Source: Catellatospora sp. KI3 (GTDB taxonomy: Bacteria; Actinomycetota; Actinomycetes; Mycobacteriales; Micromonosporaceae). From it: DNA of 64,000 bases. Positions 28,666 through 37,154 of the stretch are shown piece by piece. The stretch is taken from NCBI RefSeq assembly GCF_029948125.1, contig NZ_JASAMB010000006.1, positions 248,001-312,000 on the forward strand. Direction: 5' to 3'. The notes under the pieces were generated by a model. The model worked only from the letters and a program-made list of their open reading frames with translations, ran no database searches and was not told the DNA's origin. The first letter of the stretch is position 1. Each line of letters begins with the position of its first letter. Made by a program: the position numbers and the translations under genes.

Positions 28666-28826
28666 TCCAGCCCGCGCCACGGGCGGTTATCCACAGGTGA
28701 CATCGATCGGGCTGGCAAGACTGGTCGTCGGACGCTACCGTCACCGAGACAGGCGCACCGCCATCAACGGTCCGCATGGGACGGTGGATGCGCAACTGCA
28801 CAAAGGGAATGGGGTGACGCAAGACA

Positions 28827-29150
28827 ATGTCGGGGAGTTCGTCTTCCGAGGCCGCCATCATGGCGTCGACCGCGCAGAAGTTCGACCACGCCAACGACGC
28901 ACTGCAGAGCATGCTCAGCCGACTGCTGAGCGAGCTCGAGGGTCTGCAGACGGCCTGGGTCGGTCGCGCCGGAAACTCGTTCGAGCAGGTCAAGCGGTCC
29001 TGGTCGGAGGACCAGAAGGCACTGCACCAGGCGCTGGGCGAGACCTCGCGCGCCATCCGCACCGCCGCACAGGAGTACACCCGCGCCGACGAGGAGCAGG
29101 CCAGCAAGGTCGCCTCCAAGCAGTCCGGCGGCATCAACCTGAACCTCTGA
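28827..29150 (+). CDS. WXG100-family protein (EsxA/EsxB-like), first of pair
   Basis: A 107-residue helical-hairpin protein, a likely substrate of the ESX system. The turn motif is LQTAWVGRAGNSF (W-V-G, near residue 48) between two amphipathic helices, and the length is normal for WXG100. The C-terminal YTRADEEQA gives the Y-x3-[DE] export signal used by EsxB-type partners. The start may be ATG 28827 or ATG 28860. It is followed after 28 bases by its partner, which implies a co-expressed heterodimer. Confidence 0.9.
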   Translation: MSGSSSSEAAIMASTAQKFDHANDALQSMLSRLLSELEGLQTAWVGRAGNSFEQVKRSWSEDQKALHQALGETSRAIRTAAQEYTRADEEQASKVASKQSGGINLNL

Positions 29151-29178
29151 TGGCAGACCACAAGGGGGAGGAGCTGAC

Positions 29179-29475
29179 ATGAGCGACAGACTCGTCGTTG
29201 ATTTCCAGGCGCTGCACGCGGCCAGTGAGCACATCCAGAAGGCCATCAACAGCCTCGACTCGCACCTCGACCAGCTGGAGAGCGACGCGAAGCCGCTGAT
29301 CTCCACCTGGAGCGGCTCGGCGCAGTCGGCCTACCACGAGCGCCAGCACAAGTGGCGCAGCGCCGCCAACGACCTCTCGGCGATGCTGCGCGACATCAAG
29401 GGCGCCGTCGACGAGGCCGCGGTGCAGTTCAAGGACGCCGAGGACCGCAACACCCGGCTGTTCCTGCCGCACTGA
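29179..29475 (+). CDS. WXG100-family protein (EsxA/EsxB-like), second of pair
   Basis: A 98-residue helical hairpin with the turn motif STWSGSAQSAYHERQ (W-S-G near residue 43). GGGGGAGGAG at 29165-29174 gives a strong ribosome site. It lacks a clear Y-x3-[DE] tail, which fits the signal-less member of an Esx heterodimer. It is the last gene of the short ESX operon; a 347-bp repeat-filled gap follows. Confidence 0.9.
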   Translation: MSDRLVVDFQALHAASEHIQKAINSLDSHLDQLESDAKPLISTWSGSAQSAYHERQHKWRSAANDLSAMLRDIKGAVDEAAVQFKDAEDRNTRLFLPH

Positions 29476-29560
29476 CCCACCGCACGGATCCGCACGCCCG
29501 GACCCTGGGTGCCTCCCGGCACCTCGGGGATCCGGGCGTTCGCCTTTCCGGGAGCGGGCC

Positions 29561-29611
29561 GCGACCGGGCACACGCTGCGACCGGGCGCACGCCGTGACC
29601 GGGCGCACGCC
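29561..29611. repeat. 17-bp tandem repeat, three copies
   Basis: Three consecutive 17-bp units (first GCGACCGGGCACACGCT) follow the second WXG100 gene. A second tandem of an 18-bp unit, GGCTGCGGCCATGCCCGG, lies at 29745-29796 on the other side of the family A repeat. Together they fill the 347-bp gap before mycP; I see no gene there. Confidence 0.75.
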
Positions 29612-29659
29612 GCGCTTCGTCGCGTCATGGCCGGCCGCGCCGCGCGCGGCCATGATCGG

Positions 29660-29723
29660 CTGCAGTTTCGGGGAAACTGCACGAATCATGGGCCCGATTC
29701 CGACACTTTCCCTGAAACTGCAG
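29660..29723. repeat. Dispersed palindromic repeat, family A, copy 3
   Basis: The left arm CTGCAGTTTCGGGGAAACTG is essentially identical to copy 1. The right arm (29696-29723) has diverged (CACTTTCCCTGAAACTGCAG), leaving a less perfect hairpin. It lies between the convergent esx operon and mycP. Confidence 0.8.
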
Positions 29724-29822
29724 CCACGGCCGGAGGGCGGGCGCGGCTGCGGCCATGCCCGGGGGCTGCGGCCATGCCCGGGGCTGCGGTTACGCCTGGT
29801 GGGGTGGGGAGGTCGGGCGGGG

Positions 29823-31061
29823 TCAGTCGGGGGCGCCCGCTGGGCGCCAGCGGCGGCGGATGCCCTTGGGCAGGGCCAGGGCCAGGCCGAGCACGAGCAC
29901 GGCGAGTCCGATGCCGATGGCAGCCAGCCACAGCGACCGCTCCTGCCGCCGGTCGGCAGCGGCGGCGGCCGCCTCGGCGGCCGGGTCGATCTTCGGCGGC
30001 ACCAGCGCGGCCGGGGTCGTCCGGATGCCGTCGTCGAGCACGTCGGTCACCGCGCGGACCGGGTTGACGACGCCCGCGCCGTACTCTTCGCTGCCCAGGC
30101 CGCCCGGGGCCGGATCGGCGGTGGCGAGCAGGCGGCGTACCACCTGTTCGCGGTTCAGGTGCGGGAACCACTGGCGCACCAGCGCGGCGGTGCCCGCCAC
30201 CATCGGGGCGGCGTAGCTGGTGCCGCTGAGGTTCGCCAGCTGCCCGCCGCCGGGCCAGGCGCCGGTGACGTTCTCGCCGGGGGCGACGATGTCCACGTAG
30301 GACCCGGTCTGCGACTGGGCCTGCCGCTGGCCGTCGGCGCTGATCGCGCCGACGCCGAGCACGCCGGGCCAGGCGGCCGGGTAGGGCGTCTTGTTGCCCG
30401 AGTTCTTGCCGTTGCCCGCCGCGGCGACGACGACGACGTCGTGGGCGAGCGCGTAGTCGACCGCCGCGCGGATCTCCGGCAGGCCGTCGGGCCCCGTACC
30501 CGTGTAGCTGAGCGACAGGTTCATCACCCGGGCGCCGTGGTCGACCGCCCAGCGGATCGCCCGCGCCATGTCCGGGTCCAGCGCGATCCGGGCCCGGTCC
30601 TGCTCCGGCTTGTCCTGGCCGCCGACCTGCTCGCTGACCCGGATGGGCAGGATCTCGGCGCCGGGCGCGATGCCCCGGAACTCGCCGGGAGCCACGGCAC
30701 GGGCCGCGATGATGCTGGCGACCCCGGTGCCGTGGCCGAGGCAGTCGTGGCGGCCGTCGGTGCCGGGCTTCTCCAGCACGTCGTATCCGGCCAGCACCCG
30801 GCCGGCCAGCTGCGGGTGGTCGCCCGCGACGCCCGAGTCGACGACCGCCACGATCACGTCGTGGCCGTCGGCGCCCGGGGGCAGGCGGCTGAGGTCCCAG
30901 AGCTGCTGCGGCCAGGGCTTGGCGGTGACCTGCGCGGCGGGCTTCGGCTCGCCGCTGGGGCACGGCGCGGCCAGGGCGGGGGCTGTCGTCAATCCGACGA
31001 GCGACGCCGTGCAGGCCAGAGTGGCCGCTGCGGCGGCGGACAGGGTGCGGCTGAGATGCAA
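29823..31061 (-). CDS. mycP: Mycosin, type VII secretion-associated subtilisin-like protease
   Basis: A 412-residue membrane-anchored S8 serine protease needed for ESX function and complex stability. The catalytic triad is visible: Asp75 (VVDSG), His110 (GHGTGVAS) and Ser282 (GTSYAAPM). There is a signal peptide at 1-32 and a C-terminal transmembrane helix near 382-402 with a basic tail, the mycosin layout. The TTG at 31061 is chosen because GGGAG lies seven bases before it and the signal peptide starts there. The frame stays open upstream but would overlap the promoter and start of the next gene. Confidence 0.92.
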   Translation of the reverse strand: MHLSRTLSAAAAATLACTASLVGLTTAPALAAPCPSGEPKPAAQVTAKPWPQQLWDLSRLPPGADGHDVIVAVVDSGVAGDHPQLAGRVLAGYDVLEKPGTDGRHDCLGHGTGVASIIAARAVAPGEFRGIAPGAEILPIRVSEQVGGQDKPEQDRARIALDPDMARAIRWAVDHGARVMNLSLSYTGTGPDGLPEIRAAVDYALAHDVVVVAAAGNGKNSGNKTPYPAAWPGVLGVGAISADGQRQAQSQTGSYVDIVAPGENVTGAWPGGGQLANLSGTSYAAPMVAGTAALVRQWFPHLNREQVVRRLLATADPAPGGLGSEEYGAGVVNPVRAVTDVLDDGIRTTPAALVPPKIDPAAEAAAAAADRRQERSLWLAAIGIGLAVLVLGLALALPKGIRRRWRPAGAPD

Positions 31062-31218
31062 GGTCGTGCTCCCGGCGGACCAAGGGGTGAAGGGGACGCG
31101 AGCGTTCTCAGCCGCCGATGGTACTGGAGCGGGCCGACCTAGACTGCTGGTTGCGGCGCGCCTACTCGGCGCAAGGTAAGTTGTGTGACGTACTCTCCCG
31201 GCGGCAGGAGGTGAGCGC

Positions 31219-33147
31219 GTGATGGGTTGGCAACCGGCCAACGACATTGAGATCGCGCTGCTCGAGGCGTTGCACGCCGGCGATCAGGAGCAGTATTTCC
31301 GGGTGCTGAGCCGCTGCGAGCTGATCCTGCCGGTGGCGGAGGAGAACCGTCCGGGCGGTGCCCCGGGCTGGGGCACCTGGGTGGCCGAGGGCCGCACCCA
31401 CGTCCTGTCGTTCACCTCGGCGTCCTCGATGCGGACCTGCCTGGCCGAGCATGCCGGCGCCGCCCGGCGGGTCCCGTTCCAGGAGCTGGCCGCCGCTTGG
31501 CCGAACCATGAGTGGTGGCTGGCGGTCAACCCGGGCCTGCCGATCGAGGGCTACCTGCCCGCCTGGTTCGTGACCCAGATGGTGCGCGGCGACGTGCGCA
31601 TCGCCGGGGCGCCCGCCGAGGCGCGCGGGCGGCTGGAGCGGCTGGAGGCGCTGGAGCGGGCCAAGGCCGCCCGCTCGGCCGCGCCGCCGCCGCAGCGCCC
31701 CGCGCACCCGCCGGCGCCGGTCGGCGATCCGACCATCGTCGACGCGGAAGTGATCGAAGTCTCAGATCATCCGCCGGCGCTGCCGGCCCGCCGCAACTAC
31801 GAGCCGCCGCCGCTGCCCGCGGCGCCGCCACCGGCGCTGCCGCCGTACACGCCGGTCGCGCCCGCGCCGCTGCCGCCGAGCATGCCCGCACCGGCACCGC
31901 TGCCGCCGGCCGTGCCCGCACCGGCACCGCTGCCGCCCGTCGTGCCCGCGCCCGCGCCGCTGCCGCCGGTGGTGCCCGCGCCGGCACCCCTGCCGCCGGT
32001 CGTGCCCGCACCGCTGCCGCCGACCGCGGACATGTGGACCACGACGCAGCCCATCGTCGTGCCGTCGACGCCCGCGCCGCTGCCCGATGCGGCACCGCCG
32101 GTCGTGCCGCCGCCGGGCGACCCCGACCAGGGTGGGGGCCGGTACGGGCAGGCGCCGCGCCGCGAGGTCCCCGCCGGGTCGCCACGGCACGTGCTGCCCA
32201 GCGACGAGCCCGACTTCATTCCGGCCAACAGCGTCGAGGCGCAGCTGCTCGACGCGGCCGAGGCGGGCAACACCGACGCCTTCCTGTCCACGCTGCTGCT
32301 GGCCACGGTGCTGGTGCCGACCGCCGGGCCGGGCAGCCCGCTGCCCGGCGAGGAGGGCTTCGCCTGGCAGCCCACCGACATCGACGGCGAGCCGCACATC
32401 GTCAGCTTCACCTCGGCGCAGTGCATGCCCGCCCCGGGCGACGTGGTGCCGGTCCGCTTCATCAAGCTGATCAAGACCTGGCCGGACCCTGCCTGGTCGT
32501 GCGCGGTCAACCCGGGCACGGCGATCGGCGCCTCACTCCCCGGCGACCAGCTGCTCGAACTGGCGCGCTGGGCGGCCGAGATGGGGCTGGGCGGCGAGGA
32601 GCGCGAGCCGGTCATGCCCGCGCCGACCGCGGGCACGGCGCCGCCTCCGGCCAAGCGCGACGAGGTCACCGAGATGCAGAAGGTGATCGCGGCCAGCCAG
32701 GTCGGCTACTACCTCGAGCGCGGCTACGACCGGGTGTCCGGGTTCGTGCACCGGGCGCGCGAGGTCGGCCACCTGCGCGGCCCGCAGGCACTGCGCGGTG
32801 CGCTGGGGCTGACCTGGGTCGGATCGCCGTTCCAGGCCGAGGACACCGAGATCTTCGTGCTGCGCTGGCCGGCGTACCGGCCGAGCCTGTACCGGATTCC
32901 GTACGGCGGGCAGCACGAGGCCGCGATGCGGGCGATGGAGGGCTGGGTCATCGAGCGGGCCCCGTTCCGCGGCAACGGCTTCGCGCCCGGGGACAGCACC
33001 GAGATCATCGCCGAGTTCAAGGTGGACAGCATCCGCCTGCCCCACGGCGCGCGCCTGCTGCGCGTGGACGCCGAGGGCAAGGAGGAGATGGTCGCCGTGC
33101 TGGACAGCGACGGCCCCCGCTGGCTGCGGACCGACGGAGGCGAGTGA
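31219..33147 (+). CDS. SseB-like two-domain protein with Pro-rich linker
   Basis: A 642-residue cytosolic protein. Residues about 5-125 and 330-460 are two copies of an SseB N-terminal-like domain, sharing LLEALHAGDQEQYF / LLDAAEAGNTDAFL, a THVLSFTSA / PHIVSFTSA strand and a WWLAVNPG / WSCAVNPG strand. Residues about 155-315 form a linker with repeats of PAPAPLPPVV. A C-terminal domain at about 480-642 begins near MQKVIAASQVGYYLERGYDRVSG. AGGAGGTG at 31205 supports GTG 31219 or ATG 31222. In other systems SseB-type domains help export, and its place beside mycP suggests a type VII accessory role; this is inference. Confidence 0.65.
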   Translation: MMGWQPANDIEIALLEALHAGDQEQYFRVLSRCELILPVAEENRPGGAPGWGTWVAEGRTHVLSFTSASSMRTCLAEHAGAARRVPFQELAAAWPNHEWWLAVNPGLPIEGYLPAWFVTQMVRGDVRIAGAPAEARGRLERLEALERAKAARSAAPPPQRPAHPPAPVGDPTIVDAEVIEVSDHPPALPARRNYEPPPLPAAPPPALPPYTPVAPAPLPPSMPAPAPLPPAVPAPAPLPPVVPAPAPLPPVVPAPAPLPPVVPAPLPPTADMWTTTQPIVVPSTPAPLPDAAPPVVPPPGDPDQGGGRYGQAPRREVPAGSPRHVLPSDEPDFIPANSVEAQLLDAAEAGNTDAFLSTLLLATVLVPTAGPGSPLPGEEGFAWQPTDIDGEPHIVSFTSAQCMPAPGDVVPVRFIKLIKTWPDPAWSCAVNPGTAIGASLPGDQLLELARWAAEMGLGGEEREPVMPAPTAGTAPPPAKRDEVTEMQKVIAASQVGYYLERGYDRVSGFVHRAREVGHLRGPQALRGALGLTWVGSPFQAEDTEIFVLRWPAYRPSLYRIPYGGQHEAAMRAMEGWVIERAPFRGNGFAPGDSTEIIAEFKVDSIRLPHGARLLRVDAEGKEEMVAVLDSDGPRWLRTDGGE

Positions 33148-33509
33148 TGCGCGACGGCTTCATCGCGTCGTACCTGGGCCGGGAGTACGAGGCCAGCCCC
33201 GACGGCGACAGTGTGCGCCTCTACCGCCCCGAGGGCGCCGACGGCTTCGAGGAGGTCCGCCCCGGCCGCTTCGTCCGGGTCGTGCCCGTCGCCGAGGTGG
33301 ACGAACTGGCGTACGTGCGCACCGTGTGCAACTGGCGCGGGCAGCCGTTCGTGGTGCTCGCCGAGCACGACGGCTGGCTGCGCGTGGAGTACACCGGGGG
33401 GCGGGCGCCGGTCGCGGCCGAGCTGGGCCTGGAGGAGTTCGACTACGGGGTCTACCAGGGCTGGGCCCCGCGCGCCGAGGTCACCGAACTGCGCGAGACC
33501 CGGGCCTGA
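33147..33509 (+). CDS. Hypothetical protein coupled to the SseB-like gene
   Basis: A 120-residue soluble acidic protein starting MRDGFIASYLGREYEASPDG. The ATG overlaps the stop of the SseB-like gene (TGATG), so the two are translated together. It has several Tyr/Trp residues and predicted beta strands (FVRVVPVAEVDELAYVRTV, PFVVLAEHDGWLRVEYTGG) and no signal or membrane segment. I do not recognise the family. Coupling suggests it is a binding partner of the upstream protein. Confidence 0.7.
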   Translation: MRDGFIASYLGREYEASPDGDSVRLYRPEGADGFEEVRPGRFVRVVPVAEVDELAYVRTVCNWRGQPFVVLAEHDGWLRVEYTGGRAPVAAELGLEEFDYGVYQGWAPRAEVTELRETRA

Positions 33510-33535
33510 CCGCGGGCCCCGCGCCCGGGTGAGAG

Positions 33536-34465
33536 CTACTTCGCCCAGCGGATGATCTCACCGGCGACCAGGTCGGGCCGCTCCACGTGCAGGAAGTGCC
33601 CCGCGTCGTCGATCAGGTGCCACTCGTAGTCGGCCAGCACGTACCGGCCTGAGCCCTGCGCGGTGGCGGTGAGCGTGATCGGGTCCAGCGCACCCTGCAG
33701 CTGCAGCGTCGGGGTGATGATCGGCTGCCGCACCGCCCGGATGAACCGGTAGCCGTGCAGGCGCAGCGTCGACCGGAACGCCCACCGGTAGGCCTCCATC
33801 GCGCAGAAGGCGGCCTGCGGGATGCGCATCGCCTCCCGGCAGCGCGCCTCGTACTCCCGGTAGGCCTCGGTCTGGCGGAAGGTCGGGCCGGTCCACGCGC
33901 GCATCAGGTCGCCCGCGAGCTCGGCGCCGCCTCGGGTCAGCACGTGCTCGTAGCGGGGCAGCTGGAACCGCAGCAGGGCCCGCCCGGCCCGGCGCTGGGC
34001 GGCGTCGGCCACCAGCGCGGTACGCAGCCGCAGCGGATGCGCGGAGCCCAGCACGACCAGGCGGTTGACCAGCTTCGGGTGCAGGGCCGCCGCCGACCAG
34101 GCGATCAGGCCGCCCGCCCCGGCGCCGACGACCGTGGCGCTGCGCTCGCCCAGGGCGCGGATCAGGCCCACCACGTCCGCGGCGAGCGTGAAGCCGTCGT
34201 ACCCGCGCGGGGGTTTGTCGGTGGCGCCGTAGCCGCGCAGGTCGACCGCGACCGCGCGGAAGCCCGCGTCGGCCAGCAGCGGCAGCTGCTCATGCCAGGC
34301 CCACCAGAACTCGGGGAAGCCGTGCAGCAGCACCACCAGCGGTCCGGTGCCCAGTTCGGCGACGTGGAAGCGGCTGCCGTTGGCGCTGACGAAGCGGTGC
34401 GTCCACGGACCCTCGGTCAGCACGCACGCCTCGTCCACCGGGCCGTGCGGGCCTCGGTCACTCAT
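33536..34465 (-). CDS. Alpha/beta hydrolase, epoxide hydrolase-like, nucleophile position altered
   Basis: A 309-residue alpha/beta-hydrolase-fold protein. The oxyanion motif LLHGFPEFWWAW (47-58) and VDLRGYGATDKP (74-85) are those of the epoxide hydrolase group, and the catalytic-His region DDAGHFLHVERPDLV is near the end. The nucleophile elbow, normally VGHDWGG, reads VGAGAGG at 113-119, so Gly116 stands where Asp (or Ser) is expected. The protein may be inactive or act in another way. In mycobacteria a related gene (ephE) lies near acs, as here. The start overlaps the stop of a 24-codon leader within a repeat. Confidence 0.75.
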   Translation of the reverse strand: MSDRGPHGPVDEACVLTEGPWTHRFVSANGSRFHVAELGTGPLVVLLHGFPEFWWAWHEQLPLLADAGFRAVAVDLRGYGATDKPPRGYDGFTLAADVVGLIRALGERSATVVGAGAGGLIAWSAAALHPKLVNRLVVLGSAHPLRLRTALVADAAQRRAGRALLRFQLPRYEHVLTRGGAELAGDLMRAWTGPTFRQTEAYREYEARCREAMRIPQAAFCAMEAYRWAFRSTLRLHGYRFIRAVRQPIITPTLQLQGALDPITLTATAQGSGRYVLADYEWHLIDDAGHFLHVERPDLVAGEIIRWAK

Positions 34466-34536
34466 GCCGAAACCACGCTTCGCGTGTTTTCGGCATGAGG
34501 CACTTTCGCACCGTGCCCCACGATTCGCTCGCTCAT
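34462..34536 (-). repeat. Repeat with coupled 24-codon leader ORF before the hydrolase (family D, copy 2)
   Basis: On the minus strand an ORF begins MSERIVGHGAKVPHAENT and stops so that its TGA overlaps the hydrolase ATG (ATGA). The DNA folds into a 15-bp hairpin with one mismatch (34464-34496; arms start ATGCCGAAA) and a small GGCAC/GTGCC hairpin. ATGAG occurs at both ends, like the direct repeat around the nuoC-nuoD insertion. I recall similar text as a dispersed repeat in Micromonosporaceae. A true leader peptide is possible but unproven. Confidence 0.55.
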
Positions 34537-34545
34537 AGGTGCAGG

Positions 34546-35793
34546 CTAGCGTGCCCGTGCGCGGACCTGTCTGCGCAGCAGGGCTGCCGCCAGCAGCGAC
34601 GCGATCAAGGACCCGACCAGCACCGCTTCCTTGATCAGGATTTGCTGCGCGCCGACCGGGAAGGCCAGCTCGGCGATGAGCAGGCTCACCGTGAAGCCGC
34701 AGCCGGTGACGACAGCCACCGCCAGCAGGTCGCGCCAGGTCAGCCCCTCGGGCAGCTGCGCGAGGCGGGACTTCACCGCGACCAGCGCGCCGCCGAGCAC
34801 GCCGACGGTCTTGCCGACCACCAGGCCGACCAGCACGCCGAGCGCGGCCCGGTCCGTGAACAACGCGGCCAGCGTGCTCATGCTCACGGCGATGCCCGCC
34901 GAGAAGAAGGCGAACAGCGGCACGCAGATGCCCGCCGAGATCGGCTGCAGCGTGTGCTCCAGCTGCTCGGCCGGAGCCTCGTGCTCGCCCTCGTCGGGCC
35001 TGACCCGGGTGAGCAGGCCGACCGCGACGCCCGCGATGGTGGCGTGCACGCCCGAGGCGTGCACCAGCGCCCAGGCGGCCACGGCCAGCGGCAGGTACAG
35101 CCACCAGCCGCGCACCCGGAACTGCTGGAGCAGGAAGTACACCAGCAGCACCGCGGCCGCGCCGAGCAGCGGGAGGAACGCCACGTGGGCGGTGAACAGG
35201 ATCGCGATCAGCAGGATCGCGCCGAGGTCGTCCACGATCGCCAGCGAGAGCAGGAAGACGCGCAGGCCGGGGGGCAGGTCGCGGGCGCAGATGGCGAGTA
35301 CCGCCAGGGCGAAGGCGATGTCGGTGGCGACCGGGACGGCCCAGGCGTCGGTGCCGCCGGGTGCGCCGTACGCGATGAAAAAGCAGGTCAGCGCCGGTAT
35401 CAGCATGCCGCCGACCGCCCCGGCGATGGGCAGCGCCGCCTGGCGCGGGTCGCGCAGCTCGCCCACGACCAGCTCGCGTTTCAGCTCCAGCCCGGCGACC
35501 ACGAAGAAGACGGTGAGCAGGCCGTCCTGCGCCCACGCGGCCACCGACAGGTTCAGGTGCAGCGACTCGGGCCCGAACGTGTAGTCGCTGAGCCGCTGGT
35601 AGGCCCCGGCCAGTGGCGAGTTGGCCACGATCAGGGCGAGCGCGGTCGCGCCCAGCAGCACCAGGCCGCCGATCTGCTCGGTACGCAGGAACCGGACGAC
35701 CTCGGCGGCGGCGGAGCGGGCCGCCTGGGCCCGGCGCCGCTTGATCCGCTTCATCCGCGGGCTCGGCGCGGGCCTGGTCCGGCTGTCTCCCAT
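34546..35793 (-). CDS. nhaA: Na+/H+ antiporter NhaA
   Basis: A 415-residue inner-membrane antiporter that expels Na+ in exchange for protons. The ion-binding aspartates are in place: Asp188-Asp189 (SLAIVDDLGAILLIAI) and Asp158 (VATDIAFALAVLA). The EQIGGLVLLGATALALIVANSP and FFVVAGLELKRELVVGELRD motifs are typical. The ATG at 35793 is chosen over upstream in-frame codons because it gives the usual NhaA length plus a 30-residue basic lead. It stops 80 bp before the hydrolase, with the family D repeat between. Confidence 0.93.
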   Translation of the reverse strand: MGDSRTRPAPSPRMKRIKRRRAQAARSAAAEVVRFLRTEQIGGLVLLGATALALIVANSPLAGAYQRLSDYTFGPESLHLNLSVAAWAQDGLLTVFFVVAGLELKRELVVGELRDPRQAALPIAGAVGGMLIPALTCFFIAYGAPGGTDAWAVPVATDIAFALAVLAICARDLPPGLRVFLLSLAIVDDLGAILLIAILFTAHVAFLPLLGAAAVLLVYFLLQQFRVRGWWLYLPLAVAAWALVHASGVHATIAGVAVGLLTRVRPDEGEHEAPAEQLEHTLQPISAGICVPLFAFFSAGIAVSMSTLAALFTDRAALGVLVGLVVGKTVGVLGGALVAVKSRLAQLPEGLTWRDLLAVAVVTGCGFTVSLLIAELAFPVGAQQILIKEAVLVGSLIASLLAAALLRRQVRARAR

Positions 35794-35902
35794 GATTCGG
35801 ATCCTACGTTTCGGACCAGGGGTTTTCGGGCACCTGGCCCAACTGGCAGCGGCCGCCATATCCCCTGGCGTGCCCCGGCCGGGGTGCGGCAGAGTTCCGG
35901 AC

Positions 35903-37018
35903 ATGACCACCCCCCTGCGCGTCGTGGACGTGAGCGGCACCCCCGAGCAGCTGGGCGAGGCGTACGGCGCCGCCGCCGCAGACCTCATCCAGGCCAACGT
36001 CGCGACCTACCTCACCCGTTTCGCCCGCTCGGCCGGGCTGGACCGGCAGACCGTCCTCGCCCGGGGCGCGGCCTTCCGCGACACCACCCGGGAGCTGGCG
36101 CCCCGGCTGGCCCGGATGCTCGACGCGACGGCGGGCGGCGCCGGGCTGGCGCCGGAGCTGATCTACGCGATCAACGCCCGGTCGGAGCTGCTCTACGGCG
36201 ACCCGTCCTGCGGGTCGCCCGGCGGCGCGGAGGCGGGCGAGTGCACCAGCGTCGGGGTGCTGGACTCGCGTACCGCAGACGGCCACACGGTGCTCGCCCA
36301 GAACTGGGACTGGCACCCCGAGCACCGCGACACGAACCTGCTGCTGGTCACCCGGGACGAGCGCGGGCACGTGGTGGCCGCGCTGACCGAGGCGGGCATG
36401 CTGGCCAAGGCGGGGCTGAACAGCGCCGGGGTGGGTGTCTGCGTCAACCTGCTGGGCTGCGACCGGGACGGGCGGCCCGGTGGATTGCCGTACCACGTGC
36501 TGCTGCGCTCGGTGCTGGAAGCCGACTCGCTGTCCTGGGCCATCCGCAACGCCGTCCGCGCGCCCCGGTCGGCATCCATCAACCTCCTGATCGGACAGCC
36601 TGGTCCGGCGGGCGGCGAAATCATCGACCTGGAGCTCGCGCCCGGTGACGCCGGTTGGCTGCACCCGGTGGACGGCCTGCTGGTGCACGCCAACCACTTC
36701 GAGACGTCACTACCCGTATACGACACCATCAAGGACTGGGGCGGATCGTCGCTGTTCCGCTCGGCCCGCGCGCGGCGGCTGCTGGCGGCCGCCGGGGACC
36801 GGCTGCGGCGCGAGGACGTCCTGACGGTGCTGCGCGACCACCACAGTCACCCGGTGTCACTTTGCCGCCATATCGATCCTCGGGACGCGGATGCCGACCG
36901 ATCCGAGACGATTTGGACCGTTTTCATGGACCTGGATGCCCGATCTATCCAGCTCATACCCGGGCCGCCCTGTATCGGTGGGGAAGGTACGACATTCACC
37001 GTCCAAGCGCGACTGTGA
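35903..37018 (+). CDS. C45-family autoproteolytic acyltransferase/hydrolase
   Basis: A 371-residue Ntn-hydrolase of the isopenicillin N acyltransferase group. The candidate nucleophile is Cys114 in GECTSVG, which becomes N-terminal after self-cleavage; AQNWDWHPEH and LTEAGMLAKAGLNSAGVGVCVN are further family blocks. These enzymes transfer or remove acyl groups on amides; homologues outside fungi have varied or unknown substrates. It has no signal peptide. The gene is monocistronic, divergent from nhaA. No beta-lactam genes are nearby, so an antibiotic role should not be assumed. Confidence 0.83.
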   Translation: MTTPLRVVDVSGTPEQLGEAYGAAAADLIQANVATYLTRFARSAGLDRQTVLARGAAFRDTTRELAPRLARMLDATAGGAGLAPELIYAINARSELLYGDPSCGSPGGAEAGECTSVGVLDSRTADGHTVLAQNWDWHPEHRDTNLLLVTRDERGHVVAALTEAGMLAKAGLNSAGVGVCVNLLGCDRDGRPGGLPYHVLLRSVLEADSLSWAIRNAVRAPRSASINLLIGQPGPAGGEIIDLELAPGDAGWLHPVDGLLVHANHFETSLPVYDTIKDWGGSSLFRSARARRLLAAAGDRLRREDVLTVLRDHHSHPVSLCRHIDPRDADADRSETIWTVFMDLDARSIQLIPGPPCIGGEGTTFTVQARL

Positions 37019-37154
37019 AAAATCTGGGAACGTTCCAACTGATGACAGCGACGGTCAGTTATGCAAGGCTGCTTTCACAATCGACGACGCGGCCCTGCCG
37101 ATAACCCTGCCGTGCCCGTGCCTCGTCGTCACCGTCAAAGGGAGGGAGGACCCT

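Noticed and set aside
28685-28694. TTATCCACA, a match to the DnaA box, before the WXG100 genes
   Set aside because: A single box with no cluster, no dnaA/dnaN neighbours and no AT-rich region; chance is the simplest explanation.
31062-31247. Upstream extension of MycP by 62 residues
   Set aside because: It would precede the signal peptide with Pro/Arg-rich text, overlap the promoter and start of the divergent gene, and lacks a ribosome site.
35903-37018. Isopenicillin N acyltransferase of a beta-lactam pathway
   Set aside because: The C45 family is broad and no other beta-lactam biosynthesis gene is present.
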